Assembly (NCBI GenBank): GCA_937930025.1 | Contig: CALGJW010000268.1 | Coordinates: 1 to 35,723 of the forward strand | Source of the DNA: an uncultured Saprospiraceae bacterium | GTDB taxonomy: Bacteria; Bacteroidota; Bacteroidia; Chitinophagales; Saprospiraceae | Direction: 5' to 3' | Length of the DNA: 35,723 nt | Part shown: positions 1 to 8,328 of the stretch, piece after piece | Position numbering within the stretch: the first letter of the stretch is position 1 | Layout of the letters: every line of letters starts with the position of its first letter | The notes under the pieces: model-generated | What the model was told of the DNA's origin: nothing | The model's database searches: none | What the model saw: the letters and a program-made list of their open reading frames with translations, nothing else | Translations under genes and position numbers: made by a program

Positions 1-1
1 C

Positions 2-679
2 ACTTCTTCAGGATTAGAATTAGATAGGATTTCTGGACATAGGCAAGGTTGTAATACCGCATGTCCCGGCGATGAATTTTTTCCGCTGTTTCCAAACTTG
101 AGAAATGCGGTCAATGATTACATCGATAATTCTTGTGATGAATTTGAAGCACCCACAAATCTTTCCGCAACACTTATTGATGAAATGACAGTGGAACTGG
201 AATGGCAAGATAATTCACAAAACGAAACAGATTTTATTATTGAGCGGTCCAAATGGAACAATTCTAATTTTGAAGAATTAGCAACTGTTTCTGACAACAT
301 AACGAATTACATTGATCAAACAGTTCTTCCAAATGCTGCCTATTTTTATCGAGTAAAAGCTACTAATGATTTTGAAAGTACTGACTATTCGAATCAAGTG
401 GGAATAGCAACAGTATTGTCGGTGATCAATGAACAAGAAAATCAAGCAATAAAAATATTTCCTAATCCTGCTCGTGAAACGATCAATCTGAGTAACCAAA
501 CAAATAAAATTAAATCTGTTCAACTTATTAGTAGCTTTGGAGTTATTCTTAAAAACTTTAAGAATATCAATAGCCTAAATGCTCAATTGAATATAGCAGA
601 GTTTTCACCCGGAAGTTATTTTATATTGATTAATTCAGCTTCGGTGAACTCAATTTATTCTGTAGAAATAATTAACTAG
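2..679 (+). CDS. T9SS-exported PGRP/amidase_2-type peptidoglycan hydrolase, C-terminal part (5' end outside window)
   Basis: The reading frame is open from base 2, so the start lies outside the window; 225 residues are visible. Residues 10-24 read ISGHRQGCNTACPGD. This is the end of a peptidoglycan recognition protein or T7-lysozyme-type amidase domain: the His and the Cys eight residues later are the expected zinc ligands, so hydrolysis of the muramoyl-L-alanine bond is likely. Residues about 49-137 form a fibronectin type III domain. Residues about 147-225 are a type A T9SS sorting domain, opening with IKIFPNPA and containing a PGSYFILI-like strand, so the protein should cross the outer membrane through the type IX system. 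The first zinc His and any signal peptide are upstream of the window. It runs in the same direction as the methyltransferase gene, 12 bp ahead of it. The domain order is clear; the substrate is inferred from the family. Confidence 0.85.
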   Translation, partial: TSSGLELDRISGHRQGCNTACPGDEFFPLFPNLRNAVNDYIDNSCDEFEAPTNLSATLIDEMTVELEWQDNSQNETDFIIERSKWNNSNFEELATVSDNITNYIDQTVLPNAAYFYRVKATNDFESTDYSNQVGIATVLSVINEQENQAIKIFPNPARETINLSNQTNKIKSVQLISSFGVILKNFKNINSLNAQLNIAEFSPGSYFILINSASVNSIYSVEIIN

Positions 680-691
680 AAAAATTTACCA

Positions 692-1867
692 TTGCATATA
701 ATAACGTTAAAGAAGGGAAGAGAAGCTTCCATTGAACGCAAGCATCCATGGGTGTTTTCAGGCGCAATCAAAAAAATTGATGGTAAACCAGAGGATGGTG
801 ATGTTGTCGAAGTTCAAAACTTTAAAGCAGAAACGCTTGGGGTGGGACATTACCAAAATGGTAGCATCATGGTTCGGCTTTGTCAATTTAGCCAGGGCGA
901 ATTGGACCAAGAATTTTGGAATAACAAAATTTCAAACGCCTACGATTATAGAAAGACCTGGGTGTTTCCGTTCAACGGCCAAACTAATTGCTATCGATTA
1001 GTCCATGGAGAAGGCGATGGCTTACCAGGCTTAGTAATTGACATTTATGGAAAGACGGCCGTGGTACAATGTCATTCTATAGGTATGCATATACAAAGAG
1101 ATTTAATTGCCAAAGCCTTAAAGCACTCAATTGCTTCATTGGAAAATATTTTTTGTAAAAGTCAATCAAGTCTTCCTAATGCATACTCTTTAGATCATGA
1201 TGATGAGTTTCTCTTAGGCGATGCGACTTACGAAATTGTGGAAGAATATGGGCATCAGTTTTTTGTGGATTGGCAATTAGGACAAAAAACCGGTTTTTTT
1301 CTAGATCAAAGAGAGAATCGAAAGTTACTTGCAAAGTTTGCTCCTGGGAAATCTGTACTCAACACCTTCTGCTATTCAGGGGGCTTTTCGGTTTATGCCC
1401 TTAAGGCAGGAGCTACAAAAGTATTGTCCGTAGATATCTCTGAAAAGGCAATTGATTGGACGGATAAAAATGTGGGACTACTAGATTCTTATCCAGGAGA
1501 ACATAAATCGTCAGTTGAAAATGTAATGGAATTTTTCAAAACGCACGAAGACTCGTATGATATCGTAATTGTAGATCCACCTGCATTTGCAAAAAATATA
1601 AAAAAGAAACACCAAGCCGTACAAGGCTATAAGCGACTAAATGCTATGGCATTTAAAAAGGTAAATACGGGTGGCTTGCTTTTCACTTACTCTTGCTCTC
1701 AAGTTATTGATGACAAATTGTTTTACAATACAATTGTCGCTGCTGCACATGAGGCGGGAAGAAATGTTCGGCTTGTAGAAAGAATGACCCAGCCAGCAGA
1801 TCACCCTGTGAATCTTTATCATCCGGAAGGAAGTTATTTAAAAGGATTAGTATTACAAGTGGAATAG
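692..1867 (+). CDS. rlmI: RlmI-like 23S rRNA (cytosine-5) methyltransferase
   Basis: 391 residues, the usual size of the RlmI/YccW family, which methylates C5 of a cytosine in 23S rRNA (C1962 in E. coli) using S-adenosylmethionine. A PUA RNA-binding domain lies at about residues 3-75. The Rossmann methyltransferase fold follows: KTGFFLDQR at 199-207, the SAM-binding segment NTFCYSGGFSVYA at 224-236, the DPPAF motif at 295-299, and SCSQ at 334-337 with the likely catalytic Cys335. The start is TTG at 692. The stop codon of the preceding gene is in the same frame 12 bp upstream and no ATG or GTG lies between, so TTG is the only reasonable choice. No clear Shine-Dalgarno sequence is seen. It probably forms an operon with the amidase gene and converges on the PrsW-like gene, 15 bp apart. 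The exact target base is inferred from the family. Confidence 0.88.
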   Translation: MHIITLKKGREASIERKHPWVFSGAIKKIDGKPEDGDVVEVQNFKAETLGVGHYQNGSIMVRLCQFSQGELDQEFWNNKISNAYDYRKTWVFPFNGQTNCYRLVHGEGDGLPGLVIDIYGKTAVVQCHSIGMHIQRDLIAKALKHSIASLENIFCKSQSSLPNAYSLDHDDEFLLGDATYEIVEEYGHQFFVDWQLGQKTGFFLDQRENRKLLAKFAPGKSVLNTFCYSGGFSVYALKAGATKVLSVDISEKAIDWTDKNVGLLDSYPGEHKSSVENVMEFFKTHEDSYDIVIVDPPAFAKNIKKKHQAVQGYKRLNAMAFKKVNTGGLLFTYSCSQVIDDKLFYNTIVAAAHEAGRNVRLVERMTQPADHPVNLYHPEGSYLKGLVLQVE

Positions 1868-1882
1868 TTTGGTTCGTAGAAA

Positions 1883-2569
1883 TCAAGCTTGATTTTTATT
1901 CAACTCTTTTTGCATTTCATCGCTAGAATATCTTAGTAACCAATAGGCGTAAAACAAACCTAAACATAAAACTAAGATTGCAACTCCTGTTAGATGATCG
2001 GAATAAGTTTGAAGAACTAACCAATCGTACATTCCATGTAACAGGCTTGCAAAAAGTAAACCTCTAAAAATAAACTTCCATCGAATCTCTTTTTCTTTAA
2101 AAGCAACACCAACAAAGTAACCAGAGATAATTCCAAAAACAGCATGCGCAGGAACGGCAGTAAACATTCGCACAGACATGGTTGATATGGAATGAGATAT
2201 AGCGTATAATATATTTTCAAAAAGGGCAAAACCCATAGCAACTGACATAGCAAAAACAATCCCAGACCTAATAGTTATTTTTTGCTTTGAAAAGTAAATC
2301 AATGCAACCAAGAAAGCCAATTTAAAAAACTCCTCCCCCAAACCAACGATTAAAAAAGCATTGGCAAAAAGGGACCATCCACGATTTAAATTTTCTTGAT
2401 CAAAAAACATTTCAAGACGTTCAAATTGAAATGCCGGAAGGGTAGAAATAATTCCGGCCAATAAGGCAAGGGCAAACCACTTGAATGGAACCGGGCCATA
2501 CTTTTTTAAAGTGAAAAATAAAATGATCACACAAGGAATAATCGCGAGTAAATAATTAACGATGATCAT
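1883..2569 (-). CDS. PrsW/CAAX-like intramembrane metalloprotease
   Basis: 228 residues made almost entirely of hydrophobic helices. The PrsW-type active-site pattern is present in order: paired glutamates E79-E80 in GLGEEFFKL, FENILYA around E118-N119, H142 in PAHAVFG, and H178 with D182 in LLHGMYDW. Proteases of this family sit in the cytoplasmic membrane and cut membrane substrates such as anti-sigma factors (PrsW of Bacillus) or CAAX-type peptides. No anti-sigma factor gene is nearby, so the substrate is unknown. The ATG start is 6 bp after the stop of the alpha/beta hydrolase, so the two are probably cotranscribed with the glycosyltransferase upstream. A 16-bp perfect palindrome at 1880-1895 overlaps the stop codon. 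Confidence 0.82.
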   Translation of the reverse strand: MIIVNYLLAIIPCVIILFFTLKKYGPVPFKWFALALLAGIISTLPAFQFERLEMFFDQENLNRGWSLFANAFLIVGLGEEFFKLAFLVALIYFSKQKITIRSGIVFAMSVAMGFALFENILYAISHSISTMSVRMFTAVPAHAVFGIISGYFVGVAFKEKEIRWKFIFRGLLFASLLHGMYDWLVLQTYSDHLTGVAILVLCLGLFYAYWLLRYSSDEMQKELNKNQA

Positions 2570-2575
2570 TTGAGT

Positions 2576-3358
2576 CTAAACCGCAAAGTTTTCTAGGAAA
2601 GAATTGATAATATTATTAATGGATTTCGGATCCTCAAACGGACTCATGTGACCTAGCTTGGGTAATAATTCTGCTTGGGTGATATTGGCCATTGACATTT
2701 GTTCCATGAATTTGTTTGTATCTAAAAGCTCATCTTTTTTACCAACGACAGCTAAAAAAGGAATACTGATATTTTTTAAAACTTCAGACCTGTCGGGCCT
2801 ATTTTTCATGGCAGTTAGTCCGCTGCTGATTCCACGTGCTGGACATTTTGCCGCATCAAAAACGAGCCGCTCCATTAAAAAACGATGGCTATTGCGAAAG
2901 GATTTAGGGAATAGCTTGGGAAGAAGTTGTTTTACGAAAAGCGTACTTCCGAATTTATTAATAAACTCAACCGCCTTTTGTCGGTTTTCTTTTCCAGTCG
3001 TACTGTCTGCAAAAGGATGAGAATTAATCAAACCAAGCCCCAAAAGTTTCTCCTCGTATTTTTCCGCATATGCTAAAGTTACATACCCTCCCATCGAATG
3101 ACCAAATAAATAAAAAGGTACAGAAATTATTTTATCTAAAAGACCATTCACAGCATCCGCCATTTGGTCAATGGAGAAATCTTGTTCAATGGGACTTTTT
3201 CCAAATCCCGGAAGGTCAATACAAATGACTTGATACCCATCAAACCCTTTTTCAATTACCCCATCCCACATGGAAGCGTCTTCGCAGAAACCATGTAAGA
3301 ACACAATAGGCGTTCCTTTACCAATGATAGAATAAGAAAGTTCAGTTGGGTTAGACAA
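2576..3358 (-). CDS. Alpha/beta-fold hydrolase
   Basis: 260 residues with the full catalytic triad of the alpha/beta hydrolase fold: nucleophile Ser88 in GHSMGG, Asp209 in VGKKDE, and His237 in KLGHMSPFE. The oxyanion segment FLHGFCEDASMWD is at about 20-32. The family includes esterases, lipases and C-C bond hydrolases, and the sequence does not identify the substrate. There is no signal peptide, so it is cytoplasmic. The start is TTG at 3358, overlapping the last 8 bp of the glycosyltransferase gene; the HGF motif so close to the N-terminus rules out the next Met codon downstream. This overlap suggests translational coupling in a three-gene operon with the glycosyltransferase and the PrsW-like protease. 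Confidence 0.85.
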   Translation of the reverse strand: MSNPTELSYSIIGKGTPIVFLHGFCEDASMWDGVIEKGFDGYQVICIDLPGFGKSPIEQDFSIDQMADAVNGLLDKIISVPFYLFGHSMGGYVTLAYAEKYEEKLLGLGLINSHPFADSTTGKENRQKAVEFINKFGSTLFVKQLLPKLFPKSFRNSHRFLMERLVFDAAKCPARGISSGLTAMKNRPDRSEVLKNISIPFLAVVGKKDELLDTNKFMEQMSMANITQAELLPKLGHMSPFEDPKSINNIINSFLENFAV

Positions 3359-4460
3359 GGATTAATTTTTGAAATGAATTATCATAATATTCCACCAAGT
3401 TAGCCCAATCATAGCGCGAGACAAAATTTACAAGCGCATCATTTTTATAACCAGGCTTAAAGCCATCAATTAGAGCGGCCAATTTTTCTTTAAAATCTTT
3501 TTCATCAGTAAAAAAATGCTGCGCTTTAAATTCATCAGGTATGTGTTCTGGGTAAGCTAGTCTATTCGGCAACAAAGGAAAAGCACCAGCATAAATAGCC
3601 TCCACAACAGAACCACCAAAAAAATCTTGGTTTGAAGTAACGGGTAAAATATCTATCGAACTAAGTAACCGATTATATTCTTCCGAAGATTTCAGAAAAC
3701 CAAAATGCAGAATGTGCGGGGCCAATTTTTCTTGTGCCCTTTTAAATATGTCTGGGCTGTTTCGATATTGTTCGCCAACCACCGAAAGCTTAAATTTCTT
3801 GCCCATCTTAGAAAGAGAGATTAAGGTTTCAAAAAACAATTCAGGGTTTTTATCATACTCCCATCTGTGGTTCCATAATAAATGCGGAACAAGGTTTTTA
3901 TTTTCGCACGGAAAAGTATCCATGGCTTTTAGATTCATTCCTAAGTGAAGGACCTTACTCTTGTTTACTATTTTGGTTATGTTTTCAACTCCTTGTTCGT
4001 CCGGAAAGAGCATCAGAAAATCTTTTAAAGCTGAACAAAAAGAAGTTTTATGATAATTAGAATTAAAAAAAACAGCATCTGCGACTAAGGCCGAAGTGTA
4101 ATTAATAAAGCTATAATGGTTATCTCTTTGTTTAATGGGATCTGAATCGCTGGGACTCCAAAGATATGTCAGCTGGTTTTCGTGAAAATAAATTGCTGTA
4201 GGAATATTAGCCGAGCGAGCATTAGTTAATCCAAGAAAGACTGCAAAATCCAGCATGTCCGTGGCCAAAATCAAATCAGGTTGATATTCTAAGCTATTGA
4301 ATTGATCGGCTAGAGCCACGGCGCCTCCATGCATTCGCCATTTCCAGTGGCGGCCAGGAAGTGAAAGAATTTCTACCTGATGGCTGCTATGTTTTTGAAA
4401 GCCATCCGCCCAACGTTGATGACTTCCAGCATAAAAAGGTTCCAGCAGACAAATTTTCAC
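3351..4460 (-). CDS. GTDC1/QTMAN-like tRNA-queuosine alpha-mannosyltransferase
   Basis: 369 residues from a GTG start at 4460. The frame stays open to a TTG at 4511, but the GTG gives the family's typical beginning, KICLLEPFYAGSH, and avoids overlap with the divergent permease gene. The N-terminal half matches the DUF3524 domain of vertebrate GTDC1: GSH at 12-14, WKWRMHG at 39-45 and YFHENQ at 91-96. The C-terminal half is a GT4-type glycosyltransferase domain with LLWNHRWEYD at 194-203 and a GGSVVEAIYAGAFPLLP segment near E287. In animals this enzyme (QTMAN) transfers mannose from GDP-mannose to queuosine in tRNA-Asp. The same role in bacteria is inferred from similarity. No queuosine synthesis gene is in the window. 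It is the first gene of an operon with the hydrolase and the PrsW-like protease. Confidence 0.8.
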   Translation of the reverse strand: MKICLLEPFYAGSHQRWADGFQKHSSHQVEILSLPGRHWKWRMHGGAVALADQFNSLEYQPDLILATDMLDFAVFLGLTNARSANIPTAIYFHENQLTYLWSPSDSDPIKQRDNHYSFINYTSALVADAVFFNSNYHKTSFCSALKDFLMLFPDEQGVENITKIVNKSKVLHLGMNLKAMDTFPCENKNLVPHLLWNHRWEYDKNPELFFETLISLSKMGKKFKLSVVGEQYRNSPDIFKRAQEKLAPHILHFGFLKSSEEYNRLLSSIDILPVTSNQDFFGGSVVEAIYAGAFPLLPNRLAYPEHIPDEFKAQHFFTDEKDFKEKLAALIDGFKPGYKNDALVNFVSRYDWANLVEYYDNSFQKLILV

Positions 4461-4497
4461 AACGGTACTATTGAATTTTGCTTTTATCTTAGCCGAT

Positions 4498-5673
4498 ATG
4501 GCGACTCCCAAACAAATGGCGTGGGCTAAAATTAAAAAGAATAAACCAGCTCTGGCTGGCTTAGTATTTCTGTGCGCCTGTATAGTTGTGGCTATACTCG
4601 GTTATACAATCACTCCGGATCAATCCCCAGATGCTAATGAACAAATGATAGATGTTCAACTTCGATCACCTGGTTTTTCTTGTAAAATTATTCCAGTCAA
4701 AAAGAATAGACACATCTCTAAAGTAAGTTGGTTGAAAAAGATGATGAACGGCCAGACGGCTAGTTTTTTACCAATTCCTGTTGTTGAATACGAGATAAAA
4801 GAAGATTCCATTGTTTTTAAACGACCAGAATCATTGGAATTCGAAAGCCTACATTTAGCAGATGTACACTATTCTTTGGACTACAGTGGGAAAGCCATCA
4901 CAAAAAATGAAGAAAATTTTACTGTAAAAACCAATGGAAAAGCCCTTGTTCAGCAAACAACTCAAGGCGAATTAGCCAAAGCAGTTGAAGCAAGTATCTA
5001 TCATCGAACTTTTTATCTAGGTACAGATGTGTTTGGCAGAGACTTATTAAGTCGATTATTAATTGGATTAAGAATTTCCTTATTTGTTGGCCTTATAGCA
5101 GTGATTATTTCCATAACCATTGGGGTATTAATCGGGTCTTTTGCAGGTTACTTTGGCGGAAAAATTGACGACTTACTGATGTTGTTAATTAACACCGTTT
5201 GGAGTATTCCTACATTGTTGCTTGTTTTTGCCATTGTATTAACGTTAGGAAAAGGAGTCTCTAATATTTTTATTGCAGTGGGATTAACCATGTGGGTAGA
5301 AGTAGCAAGAATTGTTCGGGGCCAAGTGATGGGTTTTAGAAACCAATCTTTTGTGGAAGCTGCAGAAACCATGGGCTACTCTAACCTTAGAATAATTCTA
5401 AAACATATTCTACCAAACATAATTGGACCACTCCTAGTGATAGCCGCTGCCAACTTTGCAACTGCCATCCTTATTGAAGCTGGTTTAAGCTATTTGGGTT
5501 TTGGAATAGAGCCGCCCCAACCGAGCTGGGGTACCATGCTTAACGAAAACTATGGTTATGCTTTATCTGGAAAGCCACTAATCGCATTAGTACCAGCGCT
5601 AGCAATTTTGTTATTGGTGCTATCTTTTAATTTAGTCGGAAACGGATTGAGAGATGCTTTTTCGGAAAAATAA
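4498..5673 (+). CDS. ABC transporter permease, DppC/OppC family (peptide or nickel type)
   Basis: 391 residues from ATG 4498; an in-frame TTG at 4471 is possible but would overlap the region upstream of the divergent gene. Residues 10-37 contain a basic segment and the first membrane helix. Residues about 40-170 are a soluble insertion, then LGTDVFGRDLLSRL at 174-187 begins the BPD_transp_1 domain with about five helices. The cytoplasmic EAA loop, EAAETMGYSNLRIILKHILP, is at 288-307 and contacts the ATPase. SYLGFGIEPPQPSWG is a family signature. This class imports di- and oligopeptides or metal chelates with a DppB-like partner, two ATPases and a binding protein; none of these is adjacent. 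The insertion is longer than in E. coli DppC. It ends at a hairpin terminator. Confidence 0.87.
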   Translation: MATPKQMAWAKIKKNKPALAGLVFLCACIVVAILGYTITPDQSPDANEQMIDVQLRSPGFSCKIIPVKKNRHISKVSWLKKMMNGQTASFLPIPVVEYEIKEDSIVFKRPESLEFESLHLADVHYSLDYSGKAITKNEENFTVKTNGKALVQQTTQGELAKAVEASIYHRTFYLGTDVFGRDLLSRLLIGLRISLFVGLIAVIISITIGVLIGSFAGYFGGKIDDLLMLLINTVWSIPTLLLVFAIVLTLGKGVSNIFIAVGLTMWVEVARIVRGQVMGFRNQSFVEAAETMGYSNLRIILKHILPNIIGPLLVIAAANFATAILIEAGLSYLGFGIEPPQPSWGTMLNENYGYALSGKPLIALVPALAILLLVLSFNLVGNGLRDAFSEK

Positions 5674-5700
5674 AAAGCCAGTGCATTGCACCGGCTTTTT
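5672..5700. terminator. Bidirectional rho-independent terminator
   Basis: A 14-bp inverted repeat with one mismatch, built of AAAAAGCC-A-GTGC and GCAC-C-GGCTTTTT around a small loop. It starts inside the stop codon of the permease gene and ends 17 bp before the stop of the convergent aminopeptidase gene. A on the left and T on the right let it serve both strands. Confidence 0.8.
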
Positions 5701-5717
5701 ATCTAATATTCTAAATA

Positions 5718-8297
5718 TTAAAAACGGTTATAAATACCTTTTAATTGACCATTTGTTTCTGCGTCTTTTATCTCTGAAAAGTAACCAGCCAGTTTTTTTG
5801 ATAAATCCTCTTTCCCGTTTGCTTTCAAGTTGTCTTTTAATTCTACAATTAGTCTAGCAGCAGAAAATCTTTTCCATTGTCCCATATTTTGGTCCATAGC
5901 AATGACTTTCATTTTATCCGCAAGGGAATTGATTTTTGCATCTTCTTTAACTTTTAAAGCAAGTGCAGTATATGGTTCGAAAAAAGGAAAGACATCAAAG
6001 CCGGTGATACTTGGAAGTTTATTTTCAAAATAACTAAGATTTTTTTCATCACCTAATTCTCCATAAGCTCCAGCGATACCTAGAATTACAGAAAGATTGT
6101 CAGAGTCCTTCAAATTAGAAGTATACTGTTCTAGTTTTTCAGGTGCATGTTTCGCTAGAATTTTTAATCCACCTGCAACATCTTGAAAGGTCTTTTCTTG
6201 CTTAATTGATTTCTCAGCAACGCCAATAAAAGAATTATCTGGCGCGTCTATTAATTTTTCTAACGCTGCAGAACGAACTCGGACATCTGAATCTGTTGAA
6301 GCAATTCTTCCGATTTGTTGCCACATTCCTGCATCAATAGCTGATGGGTCCATTTCGCGAATCGCCTTACGTCGAAAACTCCAAAAAGAATCATCCAAAG
6401 CTGTTTTGAATATTGAAGAACCTTTCTCTTTGTTTTCTGCAAAAAAGCTCAAAGCTTCATATTTATCTCTATAGTTTTTAGCATTGAAATATTGGAACTC
6501 ATATGCTGTAGCTGATTTGTTTTCTTGTTTTTCCCACAAGGTTCCTTTTTCTGCATCGACGTTTACTAATATAGGTTCGCCAGGAACAGTAAAGGTGAAA
6601 CTTTGCTTTCTTTCATTTATGATTATTTCTTTTCGAATAGGCATTCTTTTTCCTACATAAATATCAACAGCCACAGGCAAAACGAAAACAGGCGCATTTT
6701 TTTCTGGATCCTGAATTTGTTCCACATTGATTGTCAAATCTCCAGAATAAGAATTGAACGCATGATCAATTTTCACCACAGGATGCCCAGCAGATAAATA
6801 CCATTGATTAAAAAACCAACTTAAGTCTCGACCGGTAACATCTTCAAATGCTAACCTTAAATCATGCACCTCAACAGAGGTAAATTTATTGCGCTCTAAA
6901 TATAATTTTAGTGAAGCGAAAAATGCATCATCGCCAACCACTCCCCTTAACATATGCAATACAGCTCCACCTTTATTATAACTATGCGCATCAAACATGG
7001 ACTCTTTGTTGTCATAACCATAATGTATTAATGGATGCATCCCCCCCATTCTTGTTGATTCCAAATAACCGTTTTGATCTCCTCGAAGGGCATTGTCTGC
7101 TTCTTCTTTTCCATATTTGTGTTCCAGCCACAAGTACTCAGAATAATTTGCAAACCCTTCGTTCATTGTCAGGTTCGCCCAACTTTCACAGGTCACGTAA
7201 TCTCCAAACCAATGATGAAACATTTCGTGTGCGATGATTCTATCGTTTGTGTTTCCGATTAATTCTTTGGTTGTCTTTTGTACAAATTCACCATAGATCA
7301 CCGCACTAGTATTTTCCATGGCTCCTGATACATAATCCCGGACAACTACTTGAGAAAATTTTGGCCAAGGATAAGGAACTCCTAATTTATCGGAAAAGAA
7401 TTGAAGCATTTCTGGTGTATGAGCAAAAATAGCCTTTGCGTCCTTTTCAAACTTTGGTTCAACATAGTAGTTCACAGGTTTACCGTTCCAGGTATCTTTA
7501 ACAACCGCATATTCTCCAATGGCCAACATAAATAAATATGGCGCATGAGGCAGATCCATTTTCCAATAGTCCGTTCTGGTTCCATCAGCATTGGTGTTGC
7601 TGCTAATCAATAAACCATTCGAAAGCGTTTTATATTTATTATCAACAGTGAGGTACATTTCTTGTGTACAGCGCTCATTAGGTTTGTCAATTGTTGGAAA
7701 CCATCGAGAGTTATACTCGGTTTCCCCTTGAGTCCAAATTTGCATGGGCTTGTTAGGATCTGAACCATCGGCATTAATAAAAAATAAACCTTGTTCAGAA
7801 GTGATTGCAGCGGAACCTCCAGAAGGCAATTTTGCAGGATGGGCAACGTAATCTATTGTTACTTCATATTCCTCATTTGCGGAAAAGGTTTTTGTTAAAT
7901 CTATATTGAGAATATTATCTTCATAAGTGTAGTTCAGGTTTTTTGCCTTTCCTGACAAACGAACCGAACGAATATCAAACCCTTGTGCATCCAATGTCAA
8001 AGTGTTGGTTGGATAAAACCAAGGCTTCAAAACCAAAGTCGCTGTTCCTATAACAGCTTGTTGCGTCCAATCAAAACTTAACTCAAGTTTGGTATGCAAA
8101 AGATCATTGGTTTGAGTAGCGGAAGGATTGTATGTCGGTAGTTTATAGTCATCGGCCGTTTTTAGCTTTACCGGTTTTTGAGTGGTTATTTCCATCGTAT
8201 CGAGAAAAGTAATCTCCTCGGTTTTTGCCAACTTCTTGGCTGGATCACAACTTAAGATGAGGCCCATAAAAGCAAAAAGCAAAATTAAATTTTTCAT
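5718..8297 (-). CDS. M1 family metallo-aminopeptidase, lipoprotein, with C-terminal helical repeats
   Basis: 859 residues. The N-terminus MKNLILLFAFMGLILSC is a lipoprotein signal with lipobox Cys17, so the enzyme should be anchored in the cell envelope. The M1 features are intact: exopeptidase motif GAMEN at 325-329, HEMFH at 357-361 and zinc ligand Glu380 eighteen residues later, giving HExxH-x18-E. The fold opens with the N-terminal beta domain (about 60-270). The region after about 620 is helical and HEAT-like, with phrases such as DVRVRSAALEKL. Members remove N-terminal amino acids from peptides, and an envelope location suggests a role in peptide nutrition. The gene follows dapD by 31 bp on the same strand and may be cotranscribed. 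The best known relative is aminopeptidase N, but an exact substrate preference cannot be read from the sequence. Confidence 0.92.
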   Translation of the reverse strand: MKNLILLFAFMGLILSCDPAKKLAKTEEITFLDTMEITTQKPVKLKTADDYKLPTYNPSATQTNDLLHTKLELSFDWTQQAVIGTATLVLKPWFYPTNTLTLDAQGFDIRSVRLSGKAKNLNYTYEDNILNIDLTKTFSANEEYEVTIDYVAHPAKLPSGGSAAITSEQGLFFINADGSDPNKPMQIWTQGETEYNSRWFPTIDKPNERCTQEMYLTVDNKYKTLSNGLLISSNTNADGTRTDYWKMDLPHAPYLFMLAIGEYAVVKDTWNGKPVNYYVEPKFEKDAKAIFAHTPEMLQFFSDKLGVPYPWPKFSQVVVRDYVSGAMENTSAVIYGEFVQKTTKELIGNTNDRIIAHEMFHHWFGDYVTCESWANLTMNEGFANYSEYLWLEHKYGKEEADNALRGDQNGYLESTRMGGMHPLIHYGYDNKESMFDAHSYNKGGAVLHMLRGVVGDDAFFASLKLYLERNKFTSVEVHDLRLAFEDVTGRDLSWFFNQWYLSAGHPVVKIDHAFNSYSGDLTINVEQIQDPEKNAPVFVLPVAVDIYVGKRMPIRKEIIINERKQSFTFTVPGEPILVNVDAEKGTLWEKQENKSATAYEFQYFNAKNYRDKYEALSFFAENKEKGSSIFKTALDDSFWSFRRKAIREMDPSAIDAGMWQQIGRIASTDSDVRVRSAALEKLIDAPDNSFIGVAEKSIKQEKTFQDVAGGLKILAKHAPEKLEQYTSNLKDSDNLSVILGIAGAYGELGDEKNLSYFENKLPSITGFDVFPFFEPYTALALKVKEDAKINSLADKMKVIAMDQNMGQWKRFSAARLIVELKDNLKANGKEDLSKKLAGYFSEIKDAETNGQLKGIYNRF

Positions 8298-8328
8298 ATG
8301 CTATGTGATTATATTTTTATTTCTTTAG

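Noticed and set aside
1880-1895. 16-bp perfect palindrome between rlmI and the PrsW-like gene as a terminator
   Set aside because: It has low GC, almost no loop, and overlaps the stop codon; it could equally be chance. It is mentioned only in the gene entry.
4471-4511. Overlapping TTG starts for the QTMAN-like and permease genes
   Set aside because: The family-typical N-termini start at GTG 4460 and ATG 4498, and the extra upstream residues look like read-through of the shared gap.
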